DNA from: Polaromonas sp.
GTDB taxonomy: Bacteria > Pseudomonadota > Gammaproteobacteria > Burkholderiales > Burkholderiaceae_C
DNA: 64,000 nt
Assembly: GCF_012927455.1 (NCBI RefSeq)
Contig: NZ_JABBPE010000011.1
Coordinates: 1 to 64,000, forward strand
Direction of reading: 5' to 3'
Part shown: one piece after another, positions 34,939 through 45,006 of the stretch
Numbering within the stretch: position 1 is the stretch's first letter
Layout: each line of letters opens with the position of its first letter
The notes under the pieces: generated by a model
Database searches by the model: none
Seen by the model: only the letters and a program-made list of their open reading frames with translations
Told to the model about the DNA's origin: nothing
Program-made: the position numbers and the translations under genes

Positions 34939-35865
34939 ATGCTGTTGAAGAATAAAAACGATTCGCTGGTTGCCGCCTTGGGCGGTAGCCTGGGCCAGAG
35001 CCTGGAGGGAGCGGTGGTGGGACGCAGCCCGTGGGCCGATGCGCGCGGCCGCTTTGTGCGCAACAAGGCGGCCCTAATCAGCCTGTGCCTGCTGCTGCTG
35101 ATCACGCTAACCTGCATCGTCGGGCCTTGGCTGCTGCCTCACGCCTTTGACAGCGCTGACTGGGACGCCATGAGCCTGCCGCCCAGCCTGAAGAACTGGC
35201 ACTTGTTTGGCACCGACGAGGCCGGCCGCGACTTGCTGGTGCGCAGTCTGGTGGGCGGCCGCATCTCTCTGATGGTTGGTTTTCTGGCGACCCTGTCTTC
35301 CGTCACGCTGGGCATTGTCTGGGGTGCGACGGCCGGCTTCATGGGCGGCAAGGTCGATGCCTTCATGATGCGCGTGGTCGACATGATGTACGCCGTTCCG
35401 TATTTGCTGATTGCCATTTTGATGGTGACCATCCTGGGGCGCGAGTTTTACCTGGTGGTGCTCACCATCACGGTGTTCTCCTGGATGGACATGGCGCGGG
35501 TGGTGCGTGGCCAGACCCTGTCTCTGCGCTCCAAAGAATTCATCGAGGCGGCGCGCGCCCTGGGCGTGCCGACGCGCCGCATCATCTCGCGCCACATCGT
35601 TCCCAACCTGCTTGGCGTGGTGGTGATCTACACCACGGTTACCGTTCCCGGCGTGATATTGACCGAGTCGGTGCTGTCCTTTCTGGGCCTGGGTATCCAG
35701 GAGCCCATGACGAGTTGGGGCGTGCTGATTCACGATGGCGCGGCGGTCATGGAAGTGTCGCCCTGGATGCTGCTGTTTCCGGCGGGCTTGTTGTCGGTGA
35801 CGCTGTACTGCTTTAACTATATCGGCGACGGCCTGCGCGATGCGCTCGATCCCAAGGACCGTTGA
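34939..35865 (+). CDS. oppC: Oligopeptide ABC transporter permease OppC
   Basis: A 308-residue permease with a cytoplasmic N-terminal region (GRSPWADARGRFVRNKAALI) and a first membrane helix at about 44-62. The EAA loop is FIEAARALGVPTRRIISRHIVPNLLGV. The C-terminus GLRDALDPKDR is the family ending. Together with OppB it forms the translocation pore. Confidence 0.95.
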   Translation: MLLKNKNDSLVAALGGSLGQSLEGAVVGRSPWADARGRFVRNKAALISLCLLLLITLTCIVGPWLLPHAFDSADWDAMSLPPSLKNWHLFGTDEAGRDLLVRSLVGGRISLMVGFLATLSSVTLGIVWGATAGFMGGKVDAFMMRVVDMMYAVPYLLIAILMVTILGREFYLVVLTITVFSWMDMARVVRGQTLSLRSKEFIEAARALGVPTRRIISRHIVPNLLGVVVIYTTVTVPGVILTESVLSFLGLGIQEPMTSWGVLIHDGAAVMEVSPWMLLFPAGLLSVTLYCFNYIGDGLRDALDPKDR

Positions 35866-35877
35866 GGCAACCACATC

Positions 35878-36865
<988 letters not shown>

Positions 36866-36882
<17 letters not shown>

Positions 36883-37864
36883 TGCGGCCCAGCCCATTTT
36901 GTCGGTGCGCGACTTGAAAGTGCACTTCCAGGTCAAGAGCGACAAGGGCTGGCCCTGGTCGCCCGCCCGCACCTTGAATGCGGTCGATGGCGTTTCCTTC
37001 AACATCCGCGCCGGCGAAACATTGGGCGTGGTCGGTGAGTCGGGTTGCGGCAAATCGACGCTGGCACGCGCCGTGCTCAACCTGATTCCGGCGACTGCCG
37101 GCAGCATTGTCTGGATGGGGCAGGAGATGAACGGCGCCTCGCCCCAGCGCTGGCTGGCGGCGCGCAAGGACATCCAGATGATTTTCCAGGACCCGCTGGC
37201 CTCGCTGGACCCGCGCATGACGATTGCGCAAATCCTTGCCGAGCCGCTGCAGACGCACCACGCCGCCATGCCGCGCGACCAGGTGATGGCGCGCGTCAAG
37301 GCCATGATGCTGCGCGTCGGCCTGTCGGCGCAGCAGATCAACCGCTACCCGCACGAGTTTTCAGGCGGGCAATGCCAGCGCATCGGCATTGCGCGGGCGC
37401 TGATTCTTGAGCCCAAGCTGATCATTTGCGACGAGCCGGTGTCGGCGCTCGACGTCTCGATTCAGGCGCAAATCATCAACCTGCTCAAGGAGTTGCAGCA
37501 GTCCATGGGCCTGGCGCTAATTTTCATCGCCCATGACCTGGCGGTCGTCAAACACATCAGCGACCGCATTTTGGTGATGTATCTGGGGCACGCGATGGAG
37601 CTGGCGCACAAGAAAGCGTTGTATGCGACGCCGCGCCATCCGTATACGCGGGCGCTGCTGTCGGCCATTCCGATTCCCGATCCGCGGCTTGAGCGGCAAA
37701 AAGTCATCCAGATTTTGCAGGGCGATTTGCCGTCGCCGATCAACCCGCCCTCGGGCTGTGTGTTTAGAACCCGCTGCCCGCAGGCGATAGAGCGCTGCGC
37801 CAGCGAGGTGCCGGAACTGCGCCGGCTGGATGGGCTGAGTGAAGCGGCTTGCCTGCTGGCTTGA
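36866..37864 (+). CDS. oppF: Oligopeptide ABC transporter ATPase OppF
   Basis: A 332-residue ATPase overlapping oppD by 17 bases; an ATG three codons later (36875) with GGGGA upstream is an equally good start. Walker A is GESGCGKST, Walker B is [12 protein letters not shown], and the signature is [14 protein letters not shown], with Cys where Arg is usual. The C-terminal domain has [16 protein letters not shown]. Last gene of the opp operon; a repeat-rich spacer follows. Confidence 0.95.
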
Positions 37865-37898
37865 GGGCTGAGTTCGCCTGTTTAGGGGTCTTCTAGGC

Positions 37899-37943
37899 CT
37901 CTAGCCCAATAGCCACGGGCGCAAGCAGCTATCAAAATCATAG
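37899..37943 (+). repeat. 45-bp dispersed repeat, copy 5
   Basis: CTCTAGCCCAATAGCCACGG, then GCGCAAGCAGCTAT and ATAGTATTC-like end. Intergenic, after oppF. Confidence 0.9.
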
Positions 37944-37952
37944 TATTCGTAG

Positions 37953-37978
37953 GTCGGGTTAGCGCAGCGTAACCCGAC
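37953..37978. repeat. Palindromic repeat GTCGGGTT / AACCCGAC
   Basis: Eight-base arms around AGCGCAGCGT. This palindrome is widespread between proteobacterial genes and resembles REP-type sequences. Confidence 0.7.
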
Positions 37979-38050
37979 GATTGCGCGTATGGCGGTGCTG
38001 CCTTGAGCGGGATTTTTGATTTTGGCCGGATGAGTACTGGAAGAATAATT

Positions 38051-38073
38051 GCATGATTACAAGACCTGACCCC
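38051..38073 (-). repeat. GGGGTCAGGTCTTG motif, copy 2
   Basis: On the minus strand, GGGGTCAGGTCTTG followed by TAATCATGC, matching copy 1 at 1279-1301. Confidence 0.5.
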
Positions 38074-38107
38074 GGGCCTTTGACCCCGAGACCCTGGATG
38101 AGTAAAT

Positions 38108-38130
38108 GCTTGACTACAAAATCTGACCCT
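38108..38130 (-). repeat. GGGGTCAGGTCTTG motif, copy 3 (degenerate)
   Basis: On the minus strand AGGGTCAGATTTTG followed by TAGTCAAGC, a diverged version of copy 2, 35 bases away. Confidence 0.45.
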
Positions 38131-38288
38131 GATGATCCCCAATTAGCGTGCCGCAGCTCTTTGAATTAGGATTTCTAATCTCGGCCGAACGGTTAACGGT
38201 TACAGGGTGAGTAACTGCATGATTGGGGATACCTCACCGTGGAGCGTCCACTTCAGTAAAGTGCGAATCACGAGAATTTTCATGTACG

Positions 38289-39845
38289 TTACTTTAATTT
38301 CACCAAGCCGCTATCAATCGACACCATTTCAAAAACTAAGCCCTGCCCTCGCGACGATAAACTTTTAAGTTCGGGCTCAATATTGCCAATCCTTGCGTTT
38401 TTTCGCAGGCTTTTACGGTAAGCAGCCAACATGGTTTCAGGTCCAGGCTCCATGGACAACACTGCAGGTAGCGCCGAAATGCGCATGTTTTTAGTTGCAA
38501 CAAATCTGCTTGCCTCGTCCAGCGACGTGAATGTCACCCGGACAAAAGGCTGATCAGGGTATTGCCCGAGCATGGCCTTGTCCCAACGCTGCATAGATTC
38601 TGAGCAAGGGGCACAAACTGCATCAGACGCGAGCATTTGCACTATGAATCGCTGGTTGCGATCAATCATCTGAGTCAATGAAGCTATATCAATCACCTTA
38701 AATCCAGGCGACTCCGTCATTCCATTGCCAGCAGGATTATTCGCAGTGAACAGTTTCTTTTGCAGATCTAATACGCTCAAATCGCCATCGACCCGATTGA
38801 TCAAACGGCCATCCTCGTACAGTAAATACGTGGGTATGCCGACAATACCTTGTGCAACCAAAATTTCGTGTTTAAAGGCCTCTAGCCATGGCTCCCAATA
38901 CACAGCAATGTATCGCCCTGAATTGGGATTGAGTTTCGATAACTCCGAATAACGCCCAATGGCGCGCGTACAAAAACCGCAGGCCTTGTCATGCGAAGAC
39001 AAAAGTACGATCAATTTGCCTCTCGTCTGACTAATGGCCGCTTGCAGCCTGCCCGGAGCGATATTTTCCACGATGTCGATTTCAGCGGGCGCCTTACTGG
39101 TTGTAGGAGTAGCGGTCTGAGTGGAATTTAATGGCAGTAGTGTGGCGATGTAATCGTCCAGATCACGGCGGTTGGTGATTTTCCCATCAATAATTTTGAT
39201 GAATGAAGAGTATCTATCGTCCCCCCAGCGCCCAATCGCTACAACGGCAATCGCATTCTCTTTGTACGCCACCAAGTAGCTTGGGTGATTTGGGAAAAAC
39301 AACCGGCTGACCGCACGAGATGGATCTAGCATTGGCATCCAGTTGTTCTCATAGCCGCCAGACGCACAAGGTATCGCGCACGCGATGAAACGATTAAACC
39401 CGTGCTGGGCAAAAAGAGTGTCATAGTGCCGCTGAATGAGCGTGGGAGAGTCGTCGCGCTGATGCAAATACTGCAAAATAGTGGTTTGACCTTCAACTGC
39501 TACGGCGTAGCGAGCCGAGGTGGCACCCGCCTCGGGCATCGATAGCGGAATTGTTGAGGCTTCAAATGGATTAAAAAATTCCTTTTTTAGTTCTGCGCGT
39601 GGGTAAGCCGACAACCAATCTGGTTGATAACGTTTACCGATTTGAGGTGTACTAGTTGCGGCGCTGTCGCTTAGCCTGTCCATATTAGCTGGACTGCCTG
39701 AGTTACCTCCCGCCAACCCATCGCCTGCAAATTTTTGAACTTGCCCAATGACTTTGAAAATATCATCCAAACCGGCCGCAAACGAGACTGAGCCGACTGA
39801 GGAAATGGAAAAAATCCAAAAACCAACGACTATTCTTTTAATCAT
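38289..39845 (-). CDS. Exported protein with two thioredoxin-like domains
   Basis: A 518-residue protein with a signal peptide (MIKRIVVGFWIFSISSVGSVSFAAG). The first third has a domain around residues 108-215 (VEGQTTILQYLHQ ... LFAQHGFNRFIACAIPCASGGYENNW) that loosely resembles DUF4892-type domains. Two thioredoxin-fold parts follow: one with CGFC (KLIVLLSSHDKACGFCTRA) and cis-Pro region GIPTYLLYEDGRL, one with CAPC (FIVQMLASDAVCAPCSES) and RISALPAVLS. A disulfide or reductant role in the periplasm is likely, but the exact function is unknown. The gene is AT-richer than its neighbours and stands alone. Confidence 0.8.
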   Translation of the reverse strand: MIKRIVVGFWIFSISSVGSVSFAAGLDDIFKVIGQVQKFAGDGLAGGNSGSPANMDRLSDSAATSTPQIGKRYQPDWLSAYPRAELKKEFFNPFEASTIPLSMPEAGATSARYAVAVEGQTTILQYLHQRDDSPTLIQRHYDTLFAQHGFNRFIACAIPCASGGYENNWMPMLDPSRAVSRLFFPNHPSYLVAYKENAIAVVAIGRWGDDRYSSFIKIIDGKITNRRDLDDYIATLLPLNSTQTATPTTSKAPAEIDIVENIAPGRLQAAISQTRGKLIVLLSSHDKACGFCTRAIGRYSELSKLNPNSGRYIAVYWEPWLEAFKHEILVAQGIVGIPTYLLYEDGRLINRVDGDLSVLDLQKKLFTANNPAGNGMTESPGFKVIDIASLTQMIDRNQRFIVQMLASDAVCAPCSESMQRWDKAMLGQYPDQPFVRVTFTSLDEASRFVATKNMRISALPAVLSMEPGPETMLAAYRKSLRKNARIGNIEPELKSLSSRGQGLVFEMVSIDSGLVKLK

Positions 39846-39895
39846 GACTTCCCTTGAATTCTAGTAAACCTACTAATTATTTTATTGCAACAGAA

Positions 39896-40759
39896 TCAAC
39901 TGGAGGGCGTCGAGTGCAAGCTGTTCGAGCGTGTTGGGAGCAGATCAACCGGCTCATGCAGAGCCAGCCAGTGCGCCGCAGCCGCCTTTAGGGTGTACGC
40001 ATCGCCCGTGGTGAGCAAGCTGATACGACCTGGGCCAGTTACTGCCGGGCCGATGCTGCCTGCAGCGGCGCGCAGCAAGCGCTGCGTTTGCCGCGCCACA
40101 GCCTCGCCTGTTTCTACCAGCGTCACGTCGGCGCCCACCAGCGCCTGCAGGTGATCGCCGGCGAAGGGGTAGTGGGTGCAGCCCAGTACCAGCGTGTCGA
40201 TCTCGCCATTTTCAAGGCCGAATTGGCCCATAGCCCTTATGTTACGGGCACAGGCAGCTATGATTTCAGTAGCGCTTTCGGCCCCGGCCTGCGCCTTGAT
40301 GCCGCGCTCGATGGCGTCTGCTAGGCCGTCGCAGGGCTGAAGCACAAACTCCGCCTGGCTTGCCAGCGAGTCCAGCAGCAGCTTGAAGCGGCTGCTGGCC
40401 AGCGTGCTGCGCGTGGCCATGACGCCTATGCGCCTGGTCCGGCTCAGCAGGGCGGCGGGCTTAAGGGCCGGCTCAACGCCGATGATGGGTAACTGCGGAT
40501 ATTCGGCGCGCAGCTGGTTGATGGCCGCTGCGGTGGCGGTGTTGCAGGCAATCACCACTGCCTTGACGTTTTTTTGGACCAGGTGAGCGGTGAGGGCGCG
40601 CGAGCGCGCCAGCACATGCGCGTCATCGCGCTCGCCATAAGGCGCGTGGCCGCTGTCGGCAATGTAGATGAAGTCTTCGAGCGGCAGCTCGGCCCGCAGC
40701 GCCTTCAGAACGCTCAGGCCGCCTATGCCGCTGTCGAAAACGCCGATGGGGGCGTTCAT
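39896..40759 (-). CDS. murI: Glutamate racemase
   Basis: I start at ATG 40759, which overlaps the upstream stop as ATGA and opens MNAPIGVFDSGIGGLSVLKA; an upstream in-frame extension is not part of the protein. The two catalytic Cys lie in VIACNTATA and LGCTHYP. The enzyme (287 residues) makes D-glutamate for peptidoglycan. A 45-bp repeat copy encodes the in-frame segment EIIAACARNIRAMGQ in the middle of the protein, apparently tolerated. It is co-translated with a nucleotidyltransferase-fold gene. Confidence 0.93.
   Translation of the reverse strand: MNAPIGVFDSGIGGLSVLKALRAELPLEDFIYIADSGHAPYGERDDAHVLARSRALTAHLVQKNVKAVVIACNTATAAAINQLRAEYPQLPIIGVEPALKPAALLSRTRRIGVMATRSTLASSRFKLLLDSLASQAEFVLQPCDGLADAIERGIKAQAGAESATEIIAACARNIRAMGQFGLENGEIDTLVLGCTHYPFAGDHLQALVGADVTLVETGEAVARQTQRLLRAAAGSIGPAVTGPGRISLLTTGDAYTLKAAAAHWLALHEPVDLLPTRSNSLHSTPSS
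40229..40274 (+). repeat. 45-bp dispersed repeat, copy 6 (inside murI)
   Basis: CCATAGCCCTTATGTTACGG, then GCACAGGCAGCTAT and CAGTAGC. It lies antisense to murI and is read in-frame. Confidence 0.8.
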
Positions 40760-41805
40760 GCTGCGGGAATGAACTGGCGCTCCGCGCACCATGCGTCGAA
40801 GGTGTGCCTAAGGTCGTCAGGAACCGAGAACAGAAAATCGACGTTGAGGGGGTGGCTCGCCACCATGAAGTGGCGCACGGCGTCGAGCAGAACATCGCCT
40901 TGCCGGCGGTCTTTGTCGCGCTTGACGGGGTTGCGCTCGGGTTTGTCGGCCAGCCAGAGCTTGTGTAAGCCCATGAAGCGGGGGTCGGGCACCGTCAGCG
41001 GACAGGCTCTGCCGCGTTCGGTGGCGACGACAGCGCTTACTGGGCTGCCCAGTAACAGCCATTCTTGCTCGATTAATGTTTGCATGGGTAAAAAGGCTTC
41101 TTCTTTTGGCAAGGGGTGGCAACTGGGTGCCGCCAAAAGCTCTACCTCGTAGCCGTCAGCGTCCAAGGCCTGGTAGGGCTTGCGCGGGTTGATTTTGTAG
41201 CTGGGGTCAATGCTTCTTAAAACGCTGAAAAGGGTTTTGCGCGTTCCTTTTTTTTTGAAATCGGTCCCTGCGAAGGTCAACGACGCCGGAGTGTCCCGGC
41301 ACCACGTCAAGTCAAAGTCTTGCGTTTCTTCGTTGCCTGCTGGAAAGATGGCATTGGCGGCCCATTCATAGCCCGAAAATGCGTTTGTCCCCACGACCAT
41401 CAGGTCCGTGCCCAGCAAACCTTCAATATCCAGCTTACGCAGGATTTCAGCCTGCTTGTCGGGTAGCGTGGGCATCCGCAAGCGGCGGTATAGCGTTGCG
41501 CGGGTTTGAATCAGCGCGTCTGCGGAAGCTGCCCGCTCAAGCGCCTGCTTTTTCTCTTCGGTAAACGATGCAAACGTCTGCTCGGTTTCTGGGCTTCGCG
41601 CGCCGTGGCTGGTGCCGTTGTCAGTTCCGTTTTGTTTGACGTACAGGTACTGAGTGCCCGAGCGTTCGGCCCAGTACATTGACGCTGGTAGAGCCTGCAG
41701 AGACTGACGAGCGCTCAGCCAGAAGCTGTAAGCCTGTTCAAGATTGGCTGCTATGCGTTGTGCGTCGCTCGAAAACGGCAAATACTGATGCTTTTCATAG
41801 ATCAT
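40756..41805 (-). CDS. GSU2403-type nucleotidyltransferase-fold protein
   Basis: A 349-residue protein. The centre, GTDLMVVGTNAFSGYEWAANAIFPAGNEETQDFDLTW, matches the nucleotidyltransferase-fold family called GSU2403 (NTP_transf_8), with Asp residues in DFDLTW as likely metal ligands. Substrate is unknown; relatives are found as accessory genes. The N-terminal 110 residues are helical. It precedes murI with an ATGA overlap, so murI translation depends on it, an unusual partnership. Confidence 0.8.
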   Translation of the reverse strand: MIYEKHQYLPFSSDAQRIAANLEQAYSFWLSARQSLQALPASMYWAERSGTQYLYVKQNGTDNGTSHGARSPETEQTFASFTEEKKQALERAASADALIQTRATLYRRLRMPTLPDKQAEILRKLDIEGLLGTDLMVVGTNAFSGYEWAANAIFPAGNEETQDFDLTWCRDTPASLTFAGTDFKKKGTRKTLFSVLRSIDPSYKINPRKPYQALDADGYEVELLAAPSCHPLPKEEAFLPMQTLIEQEWLLLGSPVSAVVATERGRACPLTVPDPRFMGLHKLWLADKPERNPVKRDKDRRQGDVLLDAVRHFMVASHPLNVDFLFSVPDDLRHTFDAWCAERQFIPAA

Positions 41806-41901
41806 AAGTCTATGATTTTAAACGATTTGCACCGAAAGCGCGGATTTTGACGTGAATCCGGTGCAAAACGGCGGCGAATGGGTGTTACCGCCAGAGTGCA
41901 C

Positions 41902-43452
41902 TCACCCCGCAGCGACCGCAATCCCCTTGAATTCGCCGCTGGCAATCTTTTTTTGCCACTCCGCCGGGCCGGTGTTGTGCACGCTCGTTCCCCCGGCATC
42001 GACCGCCACGGTGACGGGCATATCGACCACGTCAAACTCGTAAATCGCTTCCATGCCCAGGTCGGCAAAGCCCACGACTTCAGCATGCTTGATCGCCTTG
42101 GACACCAGGTAAGCGGCGCCGCCGACCGCCATCAGGTAAGCGCTTTTGTGCTTCTTGATGGCTTCAATCGCGACCGGGCCGCGCTCGGCCTTGCCGACCA
42201 TGGAGATCAAACCGGTCTGCGCCAGCATCATCTCGGTGAAGCCGTCCATGCGGGTCGCCGTCGTTGGGCCGGCTGGGCCAACGGCTTCGCCCTTGACCGG
42301 ATCGACCGGGCCGACGTAGTAAATCACGCGGCTGGTGAAATCGACCGGCAGCTTTTCGCCCTTGGCCAGCATGTCGGCAATGCGCTTGTGCGCGGCGTCG
42401 CGGCCGGTCAGCATTTTGCCGTTGAGCAGCAAGGTCTCGCCCGGCTTCCAGCTAGCGACTTCTTCACGGGTCAAAGTGTTGAGGTCAACCTTCTTGCTCT
42501 TGACGTAATCAGGCGTCCAGTTCACGTCGGGCCAGGTATCGAGCGATGGCGGCGTCAAGTACACAGGGCCGCTGCCGTCCATCACGAAATGCGCATGGCG
42601 CGTGGCGGCGCAGTTCGGAATCATGGCGATCGGCTTGCTGGCCGCGTGCGTCGGGTACAGCTTGATCTTGACGTCGAGCACGGTGGTCAGGCCGCCCAGG
42701 CCCTGCGCGCCGATACCCAGCGCATTGACCTTTTCAAACAGTTCCAGGCGCAGCGCCTCGACCTTGGTCAGCGGTGCGCCGGAGGCGGATTTGGCCTGCA
42801 ACTCGTACATGTCCAGGTCGTCCATCAGGCTTTCCTTGGCCATCAGCACGGCCTTTTCGGCGGTGCCGCCAATGCCGATGCCGAGCATCCCCGGCGGGCA
42901 CCAGCCGGCGCCCATGGTCGGCACGGTCTTGAGGACCCAGTCGACTACCGAATCGCCGGGGTTGAGCATGGCCATCTTGCTTTTGTTCTCGCTGCCGCCG
43001 CCCTTGGCCGCCACGGTCACTTCCATCGTGTTGCCGGGAACGATTTCAGTGAAGATCACGGCCGGCGTGTTGTCCTTGGTGTTCTTGCGGTCAAACTGCG
43101 GATCGGCCACTACGCTAGCGCGCAGCGTGTTGTCGGGATGGTTGTAGCCTTGGCGTACGCCTTCGTTGATGGCGTCGTCAATGCTGCCGGTGAAGCCGTC
43201 CCAGCGCACATCCATGCCGACTTTCAAAAACACGTTGACGATGCCGGTGTCCTGGCAGATCGGGCGGTGCCCGGTCGCGCTCATCTTGCTGTTGGTCAGG
43301 ATCTGCGCAATGGCGTCCTTGGCGGCCGGGCTTTGCTCGCGCTCGTAGGCGCGCGCCAGATGGGCGATGTAGTCGGCCGGGTGGTAGTAGCTGATGTACT
43401 GCAGGGCGGCGGCAACGGATTCGATGAGGTCGGCTTGTTTGATCGTGGTCAT
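41902..43452 (-). CDS. Fumarate hydratase class I ([4Fe-4S])
   Basis: Start at ATG 43452 (516 residues, MTTIKQADLIESVAAALQYI), a good family start; the open frame continues upstream without support. The iron-sulfur fumarase signatures are present: ATGHRPICQDTGIVNVFLKVG and GAGWCPPGMLGIGIGGT supply cluster Cys ligands, and the C-terminal part has VDAGGTSVHNTGPAEWQ. It interconverts fumarate and malate and is oxygen-sensitive. A class II enzyme (fumC) lies about 3.4 kb away, so the cell has both types. Confidence 0.94.
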   Translation of the reverse strand: MTTIKQADLIESVAAALQYISYYHPADYIAHLARAYEREQSPAAKDAIAQILTNSKMSATGHRPICQDTGIVNVFLKVGMDVRWDGFTGSIDDAINEGVRQGYNHPDNTLRASVVADPQFDRKNTKDNTPAVIFTEIVPGNTMEVTVAAKGGGSENKSKMAMLNPGDSVVDWVLKTVPTMGAGWCPPGMLGIGIGGTAEKAVLMAKESLMDDLDMYELQAKSASGAPLTKVEALRLELFEKVNALGIGAQGLGGLTTVLDVKIKLYPTHAASKPIAMIPNCAATRHAHFVMDGSGPVYLTPPSLDTWPDVNWTPDYVKSKKVDLNTLTREEVASWKPGETLLLNGKMLTGRDAAHKRIADMLAKGEKLPVDFTSRVIYYVGPVDPVKGEAVGPAGPTTATRMDGFTEMMLAQTGLISMVGKAERGPVAIEAIKKHKSAYLMAVGGAAYLVSKAIKHAEVVGFADLGMEAIYEFDVVDMPVTVAVDAGGTSVHNTGPAEWQKKIASGEFKGIAVAAG

Positions 43453-43532
43453 GGCGGGTTCTGTGGGTTTTTGGATTCCGGCGATTATCCCCCCGGCAAA
43501 ACCGCAGGCCACGCCAAACAAGCTGGACCGCT

Positions 43533-44213
43533 TCAGTGAGCGTTGCGAAGAAAGTTGGCGAAGAGCGCTGCCGATTCCGCCGGCTTTTCGAGCGTCGGCA
43601 GATGGCCGCAACCCGCCAGCTGGTGGAACTTGGCGTTCGGCAGGGCATCGGCCAGCTTGCGCCCGATAGCGGCCGGGACCAGTACGTCTTCTGCACCCCA
43701 CAACGCCAGCACTGGCATCTTCAATTCTTTCAGGCGAGCGGTGAGTTCTGCCCGCACAGCCAGTGCCCTGGCTTGGGCGGCACCCGCAGCGCCGCCAACC
43801 GCCCGCGCCATCTCTAGAAAAGTTACTGCCGAACCGGTGGCTTCCTTGTGCACTACCAAGCCGGCCAGCATGCCATAGACCGCGTCGGGCGTCGCTTCAA
43901 GACCGCTGGCCAGATCGGGACCGCCAGCTTGCGGCGCTGCAGGGTCGCAGCCCATCAGCCAGAGCGCCGTGACCCGCTCGGGCGCCGCCAGGGCGATTTC
44001 CATGGCCAGGTTGCCTCCGTAAGAGGTCCCGACCAGCGCAAACGTTGCGGGTGCTCTCGCCAGGATGTCAGCCACGCTGTCGGCTAAAAGAGGCTTGGGT
44101 GACATCATTACCCGGGCGTCAATCTGGTCGCCCAATTTGGCGATCACGTCGCTGTACAGGCGTTCGTCGCACAGCAGTGCGGGAATGAAGAGGGTCGCAA
44201 TGGAGGTGGACAT
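43533..44213 (-). CDS. Alpha/beta hydrolase
   Basis: A 226-residue cytoplasmic hydrolase. The nucleophile elbow is LVGTSYGGNLAM with Ser, the acid is in WGAEDVLVP, and the His in GCGHLPTLEKP. Substrate unknown. It lies between fumA-type and TetR genes on the same strand, with gaps of about 80-105 bases. Confidence 0.85.
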   Translation of the reverse strand: MSTSIATLFIPALLCDERLYSDVIAKLGDQIDARVMMSPKPLLADSVADILARAPATFALVGTSYGGNLAMEIALAAPERVTALWLMGCDPAAPQAGGPDLASGLEATPDAVYGMLAGLVVHKEATGSAVTFLEMARAVGGAAGAAQARALAVRAELTARLKELKMPVLALWGAEDVLVPAAIGRKLADALPNAKFHQLAGCGHLPTLEKPAESAALFANFLRNAH

Positions 44214-44319
44214 TGGCAGCTTTCTGAATAACGAAGGGAGGGTTAGATATCAAGGGATCAAAATCAGCTCGGTGTCAGGCCGAAGGCTGGTGGCGCCCGT
44301 GCCTGAATGAAGGCAGCGG

Positions 44320-44940
44320 TCATGGCAAGGCCAGCAGCATCTGCGCCTGATCCAGCAGCATCTTGATGCGGGCCGCAGGAATCCCGGCCTTGCGCAAGGT
44401 GATGGCGCCCATGGCCAGCGCCAGCGCTGCGCCGGCACGGTCTTGCGCAAGCTGCGGTGCAAAACCGGCGCGCACCAGCAAATCCGTGACGAGCGCGGCA
44501 ACCCTGGCGATGTGGCCCTGGCTGTAGGCGGTGAGTTCCACATCGTGAGGCGCAAGTTCGGTCACCGAGTTGACGAAAAAGCAACCACGCGTCCCGCCGT
44601 CGACATCGGCGACAGCGGCCAGCACGGCCCGCACGGCGGCAAGCGGGTCAGGCGCGGCCTCGGCGGCGGCGCTGAATGTGGTGAAGCATTCATCGGCATA
44701 CGCATGGACGGCCGCTGTGAAAACTCCCTGCTTGGAGCCGAAGCAGCCGTAAAAACTCGACCGGCTGAGCCGCATGGCACCTAGCAGGTCATCCAGCGAG
44801 GTCGCCTCGAAGCCTTTGCGCCAGAACAACTCAAGGGCGGTTTGTAAAACAGTTTCCGGCAGGAACTGGCGCGGCCGGCCCGCAGCGACAGGCGTTTTTT
44901 GCAGATGAACGGAGGCAGCGATTGGCAACATGCCGTACAT
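44320..44940 (-). CDS. TetR-family regulator
   Basis: A 206-residue regulator with helix-turn-helix FEATSLDDLLGAMRLSRSSFYGCFGSK at about residues 44-70; the ending GIPAARIKMLLDQAQMLLA is typical of the TetR C-terminal domain (NemR/AcuR-like). A start at 44931 is possible as well. It is divergent from a glutathione S-transferase gene with a short palindrome between them, and may control that gene and the MBL gene beyond. Confidence 0.85.
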   Translation of the reverse strand: MYGMLPIAASVHLQKTPVAAGRPRQFLPETVLQTALELFWRKGFEATSLDDLLGAMRLSRSSFYGCFGSKQGVFTAAVHAYADECFTTFSAAAEAAPDPLAAVRAVLAAVADVDGGTRGCFFVNSVTELAPHDVELTAYSQGHIARVAALVTDLLVRAGFAPQLAQDRAGAALALAMGAITLRKAGIPAARIKMLLDQAQMLLALP

Positions 44941-44941
44941 T

Positions 44942-44959
44942 ATGGACCAATCAGTCCGA
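44942..44959. promoter_or_regulatory. Candidate operator of the TetR regulator
   Basis: GGAC ... GTCC arms with CAATCA between them, immediately at the start of the TetR gene (44940). The ACCAATCAGT core resembles NemR-like operators. Confidence 0.5.
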
Positions 44960-45006
44960 AAATCTGCGGATTTAATTCAATCCACTTCAACCCCATAAAG
45001 GTCATC

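Larger units (their letters stand above)
37865..38288. other. 424-bp repeat-rich spacer without a gene
   Basis: This gap carries four recognisable repeats: a 45-bp repeat copy, the GTCGGGTT / AACCCGAC palindrome, and two GGGGTCAGGTCTTG-type motifs. A minus-strand open frame at 37882-38142 is composed of these repeats and is not counted as a gene. Confidence 0.75.

Noticed and set aside
37882..38142. 86-codon minus-strand open frame in the spacer after oppF
   Set aside because: Made entirely of repeat sequences (45-bp repeat and GTCGGGTT palindrome), so not a gene.
41878..43539. 553-codon plus-strand open frame opposite the class I fumarase
   Set aside because: Shadow frame; the minus strand encodes a complete fumarase.
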